The notes under the pieces are model-generated. The model saw nothing but the letters and a program-made list of their open reading frames with translations, was not told the DNA's origin and ran no database searches. From an uncultured Bacteroidia bacterium (GTDB taxonomy: Bacteria; Bacteroidota; Bacteroidia; Bacteroidales; F082): a stretch of 64,000 nt of DNA. The position numbers and the translations under genes were made by a program. The stretch is taken from positions 16,277-80,276 of the forward strand of contig CACXUM010000032.1 in NCBI GenBank assembly GCA_902770835.1, given 5' to 3'. Below are positions 16,440-25,274 of this stretch, piece by piece (the first letter of the stretch is position 1; every line of letters starts with the position of its first letter).

Positions 16440-17116
16440 TCACCGAATTCCAAAAATACGCCACCAAGCACTTGGGAATGAACACCCTGAGCCTTGAGCA
16501 ATACATGTCGAAAGTGCGCAGTCAGGGCTACATTTCGCCGACCGTCATCGAGGAACGCCAACTCAATGTGGCCCAGATGGACGTGTTCAGCCGCCTGATG
16601 ATGGACCGCATCATTTTCCTCGGCACCGCCATCGACGACTATGTGGCCAACGTCATACAAGCCCAGTTGCTTTTCCTTGAGTCGACCGACGCCAAGCGCG
16701 ACATCAATCTCTACCTCAACTCGCCCGGCGGCAGCGTTTACGCCGGTTTGGGCATCTACGACACCATGCAGTTCATCAACCCCGATGTGGCCACCATTTG
16801 TACTGGCATGGCCGCTTCGATGGCCGCCGTGCTGATGTGTGCCGGAGCTGCCGGAAAGCGTTCAGCCCTGCCCCATGCCCGCATCATGATCCACCAGCCT
16901 ATGGGCGGCGTGGAAGGTCAGGCCACGGAGATTGAAATCACGGCACGCGAAATCCAGAAACTGAAAAAGGAACTCTACGAAATCATCGCCAAGCACTCAG
17001 GCCAAACCTACGACAAAGTCTGGGCCGACAGCGACCGCGACTATTGGATGACCGCTGAGGAAGCCAAGGCCTACGGCATGATTGACGAGGTGCTCATCAA
17101 GAACAAAAAGGCTTAA
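16436..17116 (+). CDS. clpP: ATP-dependent Clp protease proteolytic subunit
   Basis: ClpP forms the tetradecameric peptidase chamber that degrades proteins unfolded by ClpX. The 226-residue product carries [17 protein letters not shown], the catalytic serine in [11 protein letters not shown] (S128), the catalytic histidine in [11 protein letters not shown] (H153), and the usual [15 protein letters not shown]-like end ([12 protein letters not shown]). The N-terminal region before about residue 35 includes the processed leader. It overlaps tig by four bases and precedes clpX by three bases, so the three genes form one operon. Confidence 0.97.
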   Translation: MITEFQKYATKHLGMNTLSLEQYMSKVRSQGYISPTVIEERQLNVAQMDVFSRLMMDRIIFLGTAIDDYVANVIQAQLLFLESTDAKRDINLYLNSPGGSVYAGLGIYDTMQFINPDVATICTGMAASMAAVLMCAGAAGKRSALPHARIMIHQPMGGVEGQATEIEITAREIQKLKKELYEIIAKHSGQTYDKVWADSDRDYWMTAEEAKAYGMIDEVLIKNKKA

Positions 17117-17119
17117 GCA

Positions 17120-18349
17120 ATGGCCAAGAAATCAGACGTTTGCGCCTTTTGTGGAAGAAAGGCCAACGAGGTTCGGCTGATGATACAAGGCATTGATGCC
17201 CAAATCTGCGACAGTTGCGCTGAGCAGGCTCATACCATCGTCAAGGAACAATTTGGCAGCGGACAAAAGTTTGATTCCAAGGGCTATTCACTGAAAAAGC
17301 CCGCTGAAATCAAGGCTTTTCTCGACCAATATGTCATCGGTCAAGACGAAGCCAAGCGCACATTGGCCGTGGCCGTCTACAACCATTACAAGCGCATCAG
17401 CCAAAAAGTGACTGCTGACGAGGTGGAAATCGAAAAGTCGAACATCATCCTTGTGGGCGAAACTGGTACAGGCAAAACCCTTTTGGCCCGCACCATCGCC
17501 AAGATGCTCAATGTGCCTTTCGCCATCGCCGATGCCACGGTCTTGACCGAGGCAGGCTATGTGGGTGAGGACGTGGAGAACATCCTCGTCAGGCTTTTGC
17601 AAGCCGCCGACTATGATGTGCAGGCCGCTGAGCGTGGCATTGTTTTCATCGACGAAATCGACAAGATTGCCCGCAAGAGCGACAACCCCAGCATCACCCG
17701 TGACGTGAGCGGCGAAGGTGTGCAACAGGCCATGCTGAAACTCTTGGAAGGTTCCGTGGTGAATGTGCCGCCTAAAGGTGGGCGCAAGCACCCCGAGCAG
17801 CCCATGGTAGCCATCAACACGAAAGACATCCTTTTCATCGCCGGCGGTGCCTTCGACGGCATCGAGCGACTGATAGCCGCCCGCAAGCGCACCAATGTCA
17901 TCGGCTACGGTTCAGGCGGCAATGAGATCTTGGACAAGAACAACATGCTCCAGTACCTCTCCCCCGCCGACTTGAAAAAGTTCGGTTTGATTCCTGAAAT
18001 CGTTGGCCGTTTGCCCATCATCACGCACCTCAATCCTTTGGACGAGGCCGCGCTGAAGCGCATCCTCACCGAGCCGAAGAACGCTTTGGTGAAACAATTC
18101 ACGAAATTGTTTGCCATGGATCACATCGACTTGATTATCAAAGATGAAGTGCTTGATTTCGTGGTGGAGAAAGCCATTGAGTTCAAGGTGGGTGCACGCG
18201 GACTGCGTTCCATCATGGAAGCCATCCTGAACGATGCCATGTTTGAGATGCCCTCCGACATCAACGTCAAGGAATTGGTCGTCGACCGCGCATACGCCGA
18301 GGCCAAATTAGAAAAATCGGGGATGCAGAAACTGCATGTGGGGGATTGA
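17120..18349 (+). CDS. clpX: ClpX ATPase, specificity subunit of ClpXP
   Basis: ClpX is an AAA+ hexamer that selects, unfolds and feeds substrates to ClpP. The 409-residue product has the zinc-binding domain ([11 protein letters not shown] ... CDSCAEQA), Walker [12 protein letters not shown], Walker [12 protein letters not shown], and the sensor 2 motif [10 protein letters not shown]. The pore loop GYVGED is present. It directly follows clpP (three-base gap). Confidence 0.97.
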   Translation: MAKKSDVCAFCGRKANEVRLMIQGIDAQICDSCAEQAHTIVKEQFGSGQKFDSKGYSLKKPAEIKAFLDQYVIGQDEAKRTLAVAVYNHYKRISQKVTADEVEIEKSNIILVGETGTGKTLLARTIAKMLNVPFAIADATVLTEAGYVGEDVENILVRLLQAADYDVQAAERGIVFIDEIDKIARKSDNPSITRDVSGEGVQQAMLKLLEGSVVNVPPKGGRKHPEQPMVAINTKDILFIAGGAFDGIERLIAARKRTNVIGYGSGGNEILDKNNMLQYLSPADLKKFGLIPEIVGRLPIITHLNPLDEAALKRILTEPKNALVKQFTKLFAMDHIDLIIKDEVLDFVVEKAIEFKVGARGLRSIMEAILNDAMFEMPSDINVKELVVDRAYAEAKLEKSGMQKLHVGD

Positions 18350-18417
18350 GCCAGTAAAATTTGGCACAATACTTGCTACTGTTTCATCGTTGAACAATTA
18401 AACAAGGAGAAAACACC

Positions 18418-19089
18418 ATGAAAAAAGTAGCCTTAACCGCATTGATTGTCCTGATGACCCTTTCGGGGTTCGCCCAAATGTTGGGCAAAACCAAAACCTA
18501 CACCATTAGTCGGACAGCACCCAAGTCGAGCGTGGTTGATTTCAGCAATACTTCCGAACCTATCACTGGCACCGTGGTGTATGGCCGCATCGAGGAGAAT
18601 GGCGACACCACCCTCATCGTCTACCTGCCCGAGGTGGACATCGACCTGATGCAACGCTACCTGCAAATCACCGATACGCGACAAGGCCGCCGACTGGCCA
18701 GCAACGTGAAGAAAGTGTATCCCTACGCCAAACTCGCCGGCGCGAAGATGCAGGAATATGACTCGGTTTTGGCCCATGTGACTGACAAGGCGGAACGCAA
18801 CCGCCTGATGCGGCAGGCCGAGAAGGAAATCACCGACCAATATACTGCCGAATTGAAAGACCTGACCATTTCGCAAGGCCTTATCCTCATCCGCCTCATC
18901 GACCGTGAAACGGGCAACACCTCCTATCAAGTCGTCCAAGAACTGCGCGGCAAGGTGCGCGCCTTCTTCTACCAAGGCTTTGCTCGGCTTTGGGGCTACA
19001 ACCTGAAGACGGAATACGACCCGCACAACAACCCCGAGGACGACCAAATCGAAACAATTATGACCCTGCTGGAGCGCGGGGTGATTTGA
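18418..19089 (+). CDS. DUF4294 exported protein
   Basis: The 223-residue product starts with a signal peptide (residues 1-19, ending SGFAQ). The mature part holds the DUF4294 domain typical of Bacteroidota (VYPYAKLAGAKMQEYD, KEITDQYTAELKDLTISQGLILIRLIDRETGNTSY in two parts, RAFFYQGFARLWGYN). The function of the family is not known. It lies 68 bases after clpX on the same strand and may be co-transcribed. A clear terminator starts at its stop codon. Confidence 0.85.
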   Translation: MKKVALTALIVLMTLSGFAQMLGKTKTYTISRTAPKSSVVDFSNTSEPITGTVVYGRIEENGDTTLIVYLPEVDIDLMQRYLQITDTRQGRRLASNVKKVYPYAKLAGAKMQEYDSVLAHVTDKAERNRLMRQAEKEITDQYTAELKDLTISQGLILIRLIDRETGNTSYQVVQELRGKVRAFFYQGFARLWGYNLKTEYDPHNNPEDDQIETIMTLLERGVI

Positions 19090-19113
19090 ACCTGCGACCA
19101 GCAGGTTTTTTTT
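19089..19113 (+). terminator. Terminator after the DUF4294 gene
   Basis: AACCTGC, a 5-base loop and GCAGGTT followed by eight T residues, overlapping the stop codon. Confidence 0.85.
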
Positions 19114-19143
19114 CGTATCTCGCATGGTAAAAAGGAAAAATGC

Positions 19144-19151
19144 TAATTTTG
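19144..19151 (+). promoter_or_regulatory. -7 box for the AAA/PD-(D/E)XK gene
   Basis: TAATTTTG, 23 bases before the ATG at 19174; no TTG at the right spacing. Confidence 0.45.
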
Positions 19152-19173
19152 CAGCGTAAAAACCTGTTTCACC

Positions 19174-20757
19174 ATGCTACCCATGAGACTCTACACCGCT
19201 GGCATCGCCGATTTTGAAAGTATCAGAGAAAAAGGCCGCATTTATGTGGATAAGACAGACCTGATTTATAAACTGACTCAGGAATCGAAATTCATCTTTC
19301 TCAGTCGTCCCAGAAGGTTTGGCAAGAGCCTGCTTTGCAGCACCTTGAAATATTACTTCCAAGGCAGGAAGGACTTGTTTGAAGGTTTGGCCATCGCCGA
19401 GTTGGAGAAAGACTGGAAACAATATCCAGTACTGCATTTCGACATGAGCCTATGTAAGAACAAGTGGGAAATGAAGCAGATTGTTGACGAATTGCATAGC
19501 CAGTTGGACATGCATGAGCGACGCTACAAATGGGAAAAGACCGAAGGCTCGCCTGGCAAACGTTTCAAGGATCTGATTCAGCAAGTACATGAGAAAACCG
19601 GTTTGAAGGCAGTAGTCATTTTGGACGAATACGATGCCCCCCTGCTTGATTATCTCCACAAGCCAGAACAACTGACCGAGGTGCGGCGCATCATGCAGGA
19701 GTTCTATCAGGTTGTAAAAGCCTGCGATGCCGATGAGCAGTTCGTGTTCATCACGGGCATCACCAAGTTCAGCCAATTGAGCATTTTCTCCACGCTGAAC
19801 AACTTGACCAACATTTCAATGGATCCAGAATACACCGCCCTTTGCGGCATTACCAAGGATGAGATGTTGACCGTTTTCGACCCTGATATCCAACTGCTCG
19901 CCGATAGATACCATTGCTCCAAAGAGGAAATGATCGATATGCTGAAGCAACAATATGACGGGTATCATTTCGGAAAAGACTCCAAGGACATTTTCAATCC
20001 TTACAGTTTGGTGAATGCCTTCAAGATGAAAGACCTTGATTATTACTGGTTCTCCAGCGGAACGCCCACTTTCCTTTTCGAGTCGATGAAACGCTTCAAC
20101 ACGAATTTACTGGAACTGGAGCAACTCAAGGTGCCGTCGACGCAATTCGATGTGCCCACCGAGGGCATGACTTCGGCCTTGCCCTTGCTCTATCAGGCGG
20201 GCTACCTCACCATCAAGGGCTATGATTTCAACCGCGACCTCTTCACATTGGATTTCCCCAACGCTGAAGTGAAAGTTGGTTTCATGGAAAACTTCATGAG
20301 CCGCATGATGAACCTCAACCAAGACGCTCGTGGATTTGCCGGCAATTTCTACGCATCCCTTCTTGAGCATGACATCGAAGCTGCATTGAAAGCCATGCAA
20401 GCCTATTTTGCCTCGATTCCTTACCTCGACTTCGGCGAGAAGGATTTGGACGACATCACCAAGTATGAAGCCTACTATGAGGTGTTGACCTATGTAGTAT
20501 TTTCCATCTTCAATTGCCGCACATTTACGCAGGTGAAGGTGGCGCGTGGCCGCACGGATGTGGTGGTCTTCATGCGCGATGCGGTCTATGTGATGGAACT
20601 GAAAATGCGCGGCACGGCACAAGAGGCTCTCGAACAAATCAACGCGAAGGATTATGCGATTCCTTACCAAGCCGAGGGCAAGCCCGTTGTTAAAATTGGT
20701 ATCGCTTTCTCGCAAGAAACCAAGACGGTGTCGGATTGGATAGTGGAGAAAGAATGA
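19174..20757 (+). CDS. AAA-ATPase-like protein with C-terminal PD-(D/E)XK nuclease domain
   Basis: The 527-residue product matches the AAA-ATPase_like (PF09820) plus DUF1703 PD-(D/E)XK architecture. The N-terminus shows GRIYVDKTDLIYKL and the Walker A-like RPRRFGKSLLCSTL. Walker B is VVILDEYDAPL. The C-terminal nuclease core is TDVVVFMRDAVYVMELKM, i.e. the D-X(n)-ExK pattern. Function is unknown. The family is expanded in Bacteroidota and some other gut bacteria and behaves like a horizontally spreading element. MLPMRL offers two close ATG starts, and I took the first. It is a single gene, convergent with the sugar transferase gene. Confidence 0.9.
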   Translation: MLPMRLYTAGIADFESIREKGRIYVDKTDLIYKLTQESKFIFLSRPRRFGKSLLCSTLKYYFQGRKDLFEGLAIAELEKDWKQYPVLHFDMSLCKNKWEMKQIVDELHSQLDMHERRYKWEKTEGSPGKRFKDLIQQVHEKTGLKAVVILDEYDAPLLDYLHKPEQLTEVRRIMQEFYQVVKACDADEQFVFITGITKFSQLSIFSTLNNLTNISMDPEYTALCGITKDEMLTVFDPDIQLLADRYHCSKEEMIDMLKQQYDGYHFGKDSKDIFNPYSLVNAFKMKDLDYYWFSSGTPTFLFESMKRFNTNLLELEQLKVPSTQFDVPTEGMTSALPLLYQAGYLTIKGYDFNRDLFTLDFPNAEVKVGFMENFMSRMMNLNQDARGFAGNFYASLLEHDIEAALKAMQAYFASIPYLDFGEKDLDDITKYEAYYEVLTYVVFSIFNCRTFTQVKVARGRTDVVVFMRDAVYVMELKMRGTAQEALEQINAKDYAIPYQAEGKPVVKIGIAFSQETKTVSDWIVEKE

Positions 20758-20764
20758 GCGTTTC

Positions 20765-22189
20765 TTATTTTCCGCGCCCTTGGATAACGATTAAAACCGT
20801 GTAAATCAAAATCTTGATGTCGAGTGCGAGGTTCACATTCTCAATATAGAGCACATCGTATTTCAGGCGTTCCACCATTTCATCCACGTTCTCGGCATAG
20901 CCGTATTTCACCTCGCCCCAGCTGGTGATGCCGGGTTTCACCTTCAGCAAAAGGCGGTAATAGGGTGCTTTCTCCATGATTTTGTCGATGAAATACTGCC
21001 GCTCAGGACGATAGCCCACTATCGACATGTCGCCCTTCAGTACGGTCCAGAATTGCGGAATCTCGTCCAAACGCACCTTGCGCATGAACTTGCCGAACTT
21101 GGTGATGCGCGGGTCGTCGTCGCTCGAAAGCATAGGCGTGCCGCTCGATTCGGCATCCACCCTCATGCTGCGGAACTTGGCCATCTTGAATGGTCTGCCA
21201 CCTTTGCCGATGCGTTCCTGCACATAAAAGACAGGCCCTTTCGAGGTGGCCTTCACGATGATGGCGCAGGCCAAAAACACGGGCGAAAGGATAATGAGCG
21301 CGAAAACGGAGGCAACAACATCGAAAACCCGCTTGACCACCCTTTGCCATACGGGCATCAGTTCGGGCGTGACCTGCACCAAAGGCGCCTGCCAGATAGC
21401 AGACTGCTTGACGGTACCAAACACCAAATCCTGCATGGCGGGGATGATTTTCACATTGGCTTCGGTCGAGTCGACGACAGTGAGCAGCACTTTCATTGTT
21501 TCAATCTCGGAACGCTCAATGGCGATGATGACCTCCTCCACATTTTGCTCTTTCACGATGCGCTCGATGTCATGATACGAGCCAAGATGGGGCAAAAACT
21601 CGCCCAATTTGTATTCCTTCTTGTCGTAGACATTCAAAAAACCGATGACACGCCTTCCTGAAGGTTTCACCTCCTCTTCAATCTCCTTGAAGATGGCACA
21701 TGCGTTGTCGTTGCTGCCCACGATGAGCGTATTGAACCCTATTTTTTTGGCCCGAATCCGCGAAATCACTGTAGTGGTGATGAGGACACGAGGAATGTAA
21801 GTCAGCAAGAACTGGAAGGTAAAGAGTGCGATAATCGACTGATAATAAGACTTGTAGTTCACCACTTCATCATCAAGGATGACCACAAAGAAAAGCACCA
21901 CTACGCCCAAAAGCGTGATGAAAAAAGTTTGTCCAAGCTCCTTCAGGCGCGATTTGTAATAGACTTTCTCGTAAGCCCCTGTGACGGCATGAAGGATGAG
22001 CCAACAAATGGGGATGAAAACAACGCCAATCCAAAAACTCGGCGTGCTGAAAGAATGGGTGATGCGGTCCCAATAATTGATATAAAGGTCTTCGTGCGCC
22101 TTGCGGAAAAAATAAAACAAGGTCCACGCCAAAATGGACGCAATCCAATCGACGGCAAGATAGATGCTGGCCAGTTTCTTCTTGTTCAT
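20765..22189 (-). CDS. Undecaprenyl-phosphate sugar-1-phosphate transferase (polyprenyl glycosylphosphotransferase)
   Basis: This enzyme loads the first sugar phosphate onto undecaprenyl phosphate for exopolysaccharide or O-antigen synthesis at the inner membrane. The 474-residue product has an N-terminal block of membrane helices, a Rossmann-like middle (NTLIVGSNDNACAI), a further helix (VASVFALIILSPVFLACAII) and the catalytic domain with KGPVFYVQERIGKGGRPF, KFRSM, DEIPQFWTVLKGDMSIVGYRPE and KPGITSWGEV. This is the WcaJ/PglC-type long form. Its ATG overlaps the stop of the upstream lipoprotein gene by four bases. Confidence 0.93.
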   Translation of the reverse strand: MNKKKLASIYLAVDWIASILAWTLFYFFRKAHEDLYINYWDRITHSFSTPSFWIGVVFIPICWLILHAVTGAYEKVYYKSRLKELGQTFFITLLGVVVLFFVVILDDEVVNYKSYYQSIIALFTFQFLLTYIPRVLITTTVISRIRAKKIGFNTLIVGSNDNACAIFKEIEEEVKPSGRRVIGFLNVYDKKEYKLGEFLPHLGSYHDIERIVKEQNVEEVIIAIERSEIETMKVLLTVVDSTEANVKIIPAMQDLVFGTVKQSAIWQAPLVQVTPELMPVWQRVVKRVFDVVASVFALIILSPVFLACAIIVKATSKGPVFYVQERIGKGGRPFKMAKFRSMRVDAESSGTPMLSSDDDPRITKFGKFMRKVRLDEIPQFWTVLKGDMSIVGYRPERQYFIDKIMEKAPYYRLLLKVKPGITSWGEVKYGYAENVDEMVERLKYDVLYIENVNLALDIKILIYTVLIVIQGRGK

Positions 22190-23139
22190 AACTTGCGATA
22201 AATCAGTTTCAGATTATCGAAATAGTAGTAGCGCCTTTCGTTGATGGGGTGATAGTAATGACCATAGAGGGTATCAATAGCGGTGGTCAGGTCGGAAGTG
22301 AAATAGACCTTGAAATAGTCGGCAGTGTAGTTTTCGTTCATCGTCGGGCCGATGTTGATGTAAATCTTGTTCCAACGCTGCGGCTTGTCGTGCTGCTTGT
22401 CGGTGGGTGTCACCTTCACAAGCGGCCAAGTGGTGAGGTGGTAGTCCTTGAAATATTTCACTCCGACGAAAAACGTGTCGTTGCAGCAATAGTCCATCTC
22501 AAGCATACAATACACGCCGTTCATGTTCCTGTAGAAATCCACGCCGTCGGCCATAGCAACGGTGAAATCGAGAGAATCGGGGGGCAGTTCCACCTTGCCC
22601 GAGAAGAATGAGTTGTTGGAATGCCAAGCCTCGTTGCCGCTAACGCGAATGATGCCTGTATCGCTGGCGGCATCAGGCAACAAGGAATTGGCGTTCTCGA
22701 AATCCTCCATCCACGCGAAAACGGTGCCTTCGTCCTGCGTGTAATACCTGAGGACCGGATTCACGTTGATGATGCTGTCCTCCACAAGGTTCATCCTTTG
22801 GCTCATGGGTCTATAGAAAGGATACCACGGACGCGCGGCGGATATTCCGTTGCGATAGATGCCGCCGTAGATGGTCACCTTGTGCTCCCCTTTCTTCAGG
22901 ATGGGGAAAGTGGCAGGCAGTTCGAAGCAACCAACGTTTTGGTCGTCGACATACACCCAAGCGTCGGTGATTTTGTGCGTCGGAGCCCCATACAGCGAAT
23001 AGTCCATGTTGGGATCGAGAGAGATGGAATCGATGTGGATATAGGACGGTACCTTTTGCTGGCCTTCAAACTTGGCGCACGAGGCAAGCCCTATGAGCAC
23101 TATGCCCAGCATAATGAAAAGGATGGATTTTCTTGTCAT
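22186..23139 (-). CDS. Lipoprotein of unknown function coupled to the sugar transferase
   Basis: The 317-residue product has a lipoprotein signal (IVLIGLASC, Cys about residue 21). The mature region is beta-rich with many aromatic residues (YYGHYYHPINERRYYYFDNL-type end in short form) and resembles a carbohydrate-binding jelly-roll, but I cannot name the family. The stop codon overlaps the start of the glycosylphosphotransferase gene (ATGA), which suggests a joint role in surface polysaccharide. Gfo/Idh dehydrogenase lies upstream in the same direction. Confidence 0.75.
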   Translation of the reverse strand: MTRKSILFIMLGIVLIGLASCAKFEGQQKVPSYIHIDSISLDPNMDYSLYGAPTHKITDAWVYVDDQNVGCFELPATFPILKKGEHKVTIYGGIYRNGISAARPWYPFYRPMSQRMNLVEDSIINVNPVLRYYTQDEGTVFAWMEDFENANSLLPDAASDTGIIRVSGNEAWHSNNSFFSGKVELPPDSLDFTVAMADGVDFYRNMNGVYCMLEMDYCCNDTFFVGVKYFKDYHLTTWPLVKVTPTDKQHDKPQRWNKIYINIGPTMNENYTADYFKVYFTSDLTTAIDTLYGHYYHPINERRYYYFDNLKLIYRKL

Positions 23140-23196
23140 GACAATGATTTTGATTAGGTAACGGCGAAGAGGGATGATTATTGTAAATGTCAGGGT

Positions 23197-24183
23197 TTAT
23201 TTCTTCACTTTGGAGATGGATTCGTTGACGGAATCGAGGATGCGATAGGCCAATTTCAGCACATTGATGCCGTCGTCGATGGTGACGGCGGGCGTGGTGT
23301 TGTGGACGATGGCATCGTAGAAACTTTCCAATTCTGTCTGTATGGCGTTAATCGGGTGGATTTCAGGCATTTCGAATGTGATTTGCTTTTCGCTGCCATC
23401 GGCGAGGGTGATGGTGGTCGAAAGCGGGTTGGATTCGTCCACTTCGTCATGGATGCGGAAAATTTCAGCCTTCTTATCGAGGAAGTCGACGGTGATGTAA
23501 GCTCCCTGCTGGAAGATGCGCGTTTTGCGCATGTTCTTCATCGACAGGCGCGAAGCCGTGAGATTGGCCACCGCACCATTCTCAAACTCAATGCGCACAT
23601 TGGTAATATCTGGTGTCGGGCTGACGATGCTGACACCGCTCGCGCTGATATGGCTGACCGGTGATTTCACGATGGTGAGCAGAATGTCCAAGTCGTGTAC
23701 CATAAGGTCAAGAACCACAGGCACATCCGTTCCACGCGGATTGAACAAGGCCAAGCGATGCGCCTCGATGAAAAGCGGTTCGCCGATGAACGGTTCCGCT
23801 GCAATGAAGGCAGGATTGAAACGCTCCACATGGCCCACTTGCACCTTCACGCCCGCTTCGTCGGCCAGTTTTTTCAAGGCGTTGGCCTCTTCGGGCGTGG
23901 CCACGATGGGCTTCTCAATGAAGACATGCTTGTGTTTCCGCAAGGCCTTCGAAGCGCACTCGAAATGACGGATGGTTGGAGTCACAATGTCGACCACATC
24001 CACCGCATCTATCAGTGCGTCAACGGAATCGAAACGCTTCACATTCAATTCTTCCTCCACCTGTTGCGCCGTTTCCTCGGCAGGGTCGAAAAACCCGACC
24101 AAGTCGTATCTCTCTATATGTTTGATGCAGTTCAAGTGGATTTTCCCCAAATGACCTGCGCCTAAGACTCCTATTTTCAGCAT
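23197..24183 (-). CDS. Gfo/Idh/MocA family NAD(P)-dependent oxidoreductase
   Basis: The 328-residue product starts with the nucleotide-binding motif KIGVLGAGHLGKIH. It contains the EKPI/V signature (HVFIEKPIVATPEEA) with the catalytic lysine, and a C-terminal GFO-type domain. Substrates of this family are usually sugars or nucleotide sugars, so a role in polysaccharide precursor synthesis fits the neighbours. I chose the ATG at 24183-24181: a longer frame to 24306 would run over the promoter-like box CAAAAATA (24216-24223) and into the RNA locus. The stop lies 57 bases before the lipoprotein gene. Confidence 0.9.
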   Translation of the reverse strand: MLKIGVLGAGHLGKIHLNCIKHIERYDLVGFFDPAEETAQQVEEELNVKRFDSVDALIDAVDVVDIVTPTIRHFECASKALRKHKHVFIEKPIVATPEEANALKKLADEAGVKVQVGHVERFNPAFIAAEPFIGEPLFIEAHRLALFNPRGTDVPVVLDLMVHDLDILLTIVKSPVSHISASGVSIVSPTPDITNVRIEFENGAVANLTASRLSMKNMRKTRIFQQGAYITVDFLDKKAEIFRIHDEVDESNPLSTTITLADGSEKQITFEMPEIHPINAIQTELESFYDAIVHNTTPAVTIDDGINVLKLAYRILDSVNESISKVKK

Positions 24184-24215
24184 TTTACAATATAATACAA
24201 TATCAAAATAAAGGG

Positions 24216-24223
24216 CAAAAATA
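24216..24223 (-). promoter_or_regulatory. -7 box for the oxidoreductase-lipoprotein-transferase genes
   Basis: TATTTTTG on the minus strand, 33 bases before the ATG. Divergent from the RNA promoter at 24265. Confidence 0.5.
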
Positions 24224-24264
24224 TGAATTTTATTCGTTCTGCTTTCCATCTTCAAAAAATTATG

Positions 24265-24272
24265 TATCTTTG
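24265..24272 (+). promoter_or_regulatory. -7 box driving the Abi-associated small RNA
   Basis: TATCTTTG matches TAnnTTTG. Predicted transcript start about 24279-24281, directly before the first hairpin of the RNA. No TTG at 19-21 bases upstream. Confidence 0.55.
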
Positions 24273-24279
24273 CAGCGAT

Positions 24280-24357
24280 CAAAGTGCCATTATGCACAGG
24301 CTGCATAGTTGCACTATAATAAGGATCTCAGGGGGAACTTTTTCGGTTCCCCCTTTT
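24280..24357 (+). ncRNA. Small structured RNA upstream of the Abi_2 gene (abiF-motif-like)
   Basis: Between a TAnnTTTG promoter box and the Abi gene lie about 78 bases with two hairpins. Hairpin 1 (24283-24315): AGTGC/GCACT outside and TATGCA/TGCATA inside, joined by an A-U and a U-G pair with one C-U mismatch, loop CAGGC. Hairpin 2 (24331-24353): GGGGGAAC/GTTCCCCC with a T-rich loop, followed by TTTT, an intrinsic terminator. ATTAT (24289-24293) could also pair with ATAAT (24316-24320). The RNA ends only 15 bases before the Abi ATG. I recall a published 'abiF RNA motif' found upstream of Abi_2 genes by comparative genomics; this locus fits that description, but I could not compare it with the model. 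Confidence 0.7.
24331..24357 (+). terminator. Intrinsic terminator between the small RNA and the Abi gene
   Basis: Eight-base perfect G/C-rich stem with a seven-base loop and four T residues, 15 bases upstream of the Abi start codon. It would end the small RNA and let only read-through express the Abi protein. Confidence 0.8.
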
Positions 24358-24371
24358 AATTGAAATCACAA

Positions 24372-25244
24372 ATGAAACTTGCCACCAACATAGACGAACA
24401 AATCCAAAAACTCAAGCAAAGAGGAATGATTATCGAAGACGAAGCCAAAGCAAGGGAAATCTTGCTTGACATCGGCTACTATAGATTGGGCTTTTATTGG
24501 TTTCCTTTGGAAAAGACCTATCCAAACAAGCAAAACCGCAATCACGAGTTTGTTGAAGGCGCGTCTTTTCTTTGGGCTACCAACCTATATTATACCGATT
24601 GCCGAATCAGAAACCTACTCATTCCCTATCTATCACGAATAGAGGTTAATTTGCGAACATTTGTCATATATACGGTGTCAAACCATTATAAGCAAAACCC
24701 GACTTGGTTCGCCGATCGTAATGTGATGAAATCCGAATTCATAGCTTCTTTTCCAACTGCCTATGACAAGATTCGCAAAAACGAAGCCATCAAAAGACAT
24801 CATGAAAAGTATCAAAACGACATTTATGCGCCGGCATGGAAAACGCTTGAATACATGACATTCGGTGACCTGCTGGTATTATTGAAAAACATGAAGAGTC
24901 AATCCCTTTTGGTCCAAATTGCAGAGCGTTATGGATTACGAAACATTGACGTGTTTTACAGTTACATGGACACCATCAGAATTGTACGAAACCTATGTGC
25001 GCACGGACACAACATATACGATTTGAGACTGCAAAAAAGTATCAAAGGCGGTCCTTTAGGGAAACAAATGAAAACGGAAATGCACCACAACTTATGCGGA
25101 GTTTTGCTTGTTGTGTTTTATCTGCTACAGCATGTTTCCAACAATCGCCTCAGCGAATTGAAGCAGCAACTTGCTTTGGAGCTTGGGCATACTGAAACGT
25201 CTGAATTGGGTGAAACGATTGGTTATATCAAGGAAGTTTTGTAG
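24372..25244 (+). CDS. Abi_2 (AbiD/AbiF) family HEPN protein
   Basis: The 290-residue product belongs to the Abi_2 abortive infection family. The N-terminus has IDEQIQKLKQRGMII and LLDIGYYRLGFYWFP, typical for the family. A HEPN-type catalytic motif Rx4H occurs as RNLCAH (R206, H211), followed by GHNIYDLR. HEPN domains with this motif are usually metal-independent RNases, so the predicted action is RNA cleavage that stops growth or phage. I took the ATG at 24372; a TTG at 24360 lies within the terminator tail of the upstream RNA. The gene has no promoter box of its own between terminator and ATG, so it seems to depend on read-through of the RNA terminator. No protein antitoxin is adjacent. 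Confidence 0.9.
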   Translation: MKLATNIDEQIQKLKQRGMIIEDEAKAREILLDIGYYRLGFYWFPLEKTYPNKQNRNHEFVEGASFLWATNLYYTDCRIRNLLIPYLSRIEVNLRTFVIYTVSNHYKQNPTWFADRNVMKSEFIASFPTAYDKIRKNEAIKRHHEKYQNDIYAPAWKTLEYMTFGDLLVLLKNMKSQSLLVQIAERYGLRNIDVFYSYMDTIRIVRNLCAHGHNIYDLRLQKSIKGGPLGKQMKTEMHHNLCGVLLVVFYLLQHVSNNRLSELKQQLALELGHTETSELGETIGYIKEVL

Positions 25245-25274
25245 TCTTCAAGAAACAAAAGTATCCCAAAACAA

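Noticed and set aside
23302-23664. Plus-strand frames over the Gfo/Idh gene
   Set aside because: They run opposite to a clear enzyme and lack start signals or family features. The same was judged for other long antisense frames, for example over rny and def.
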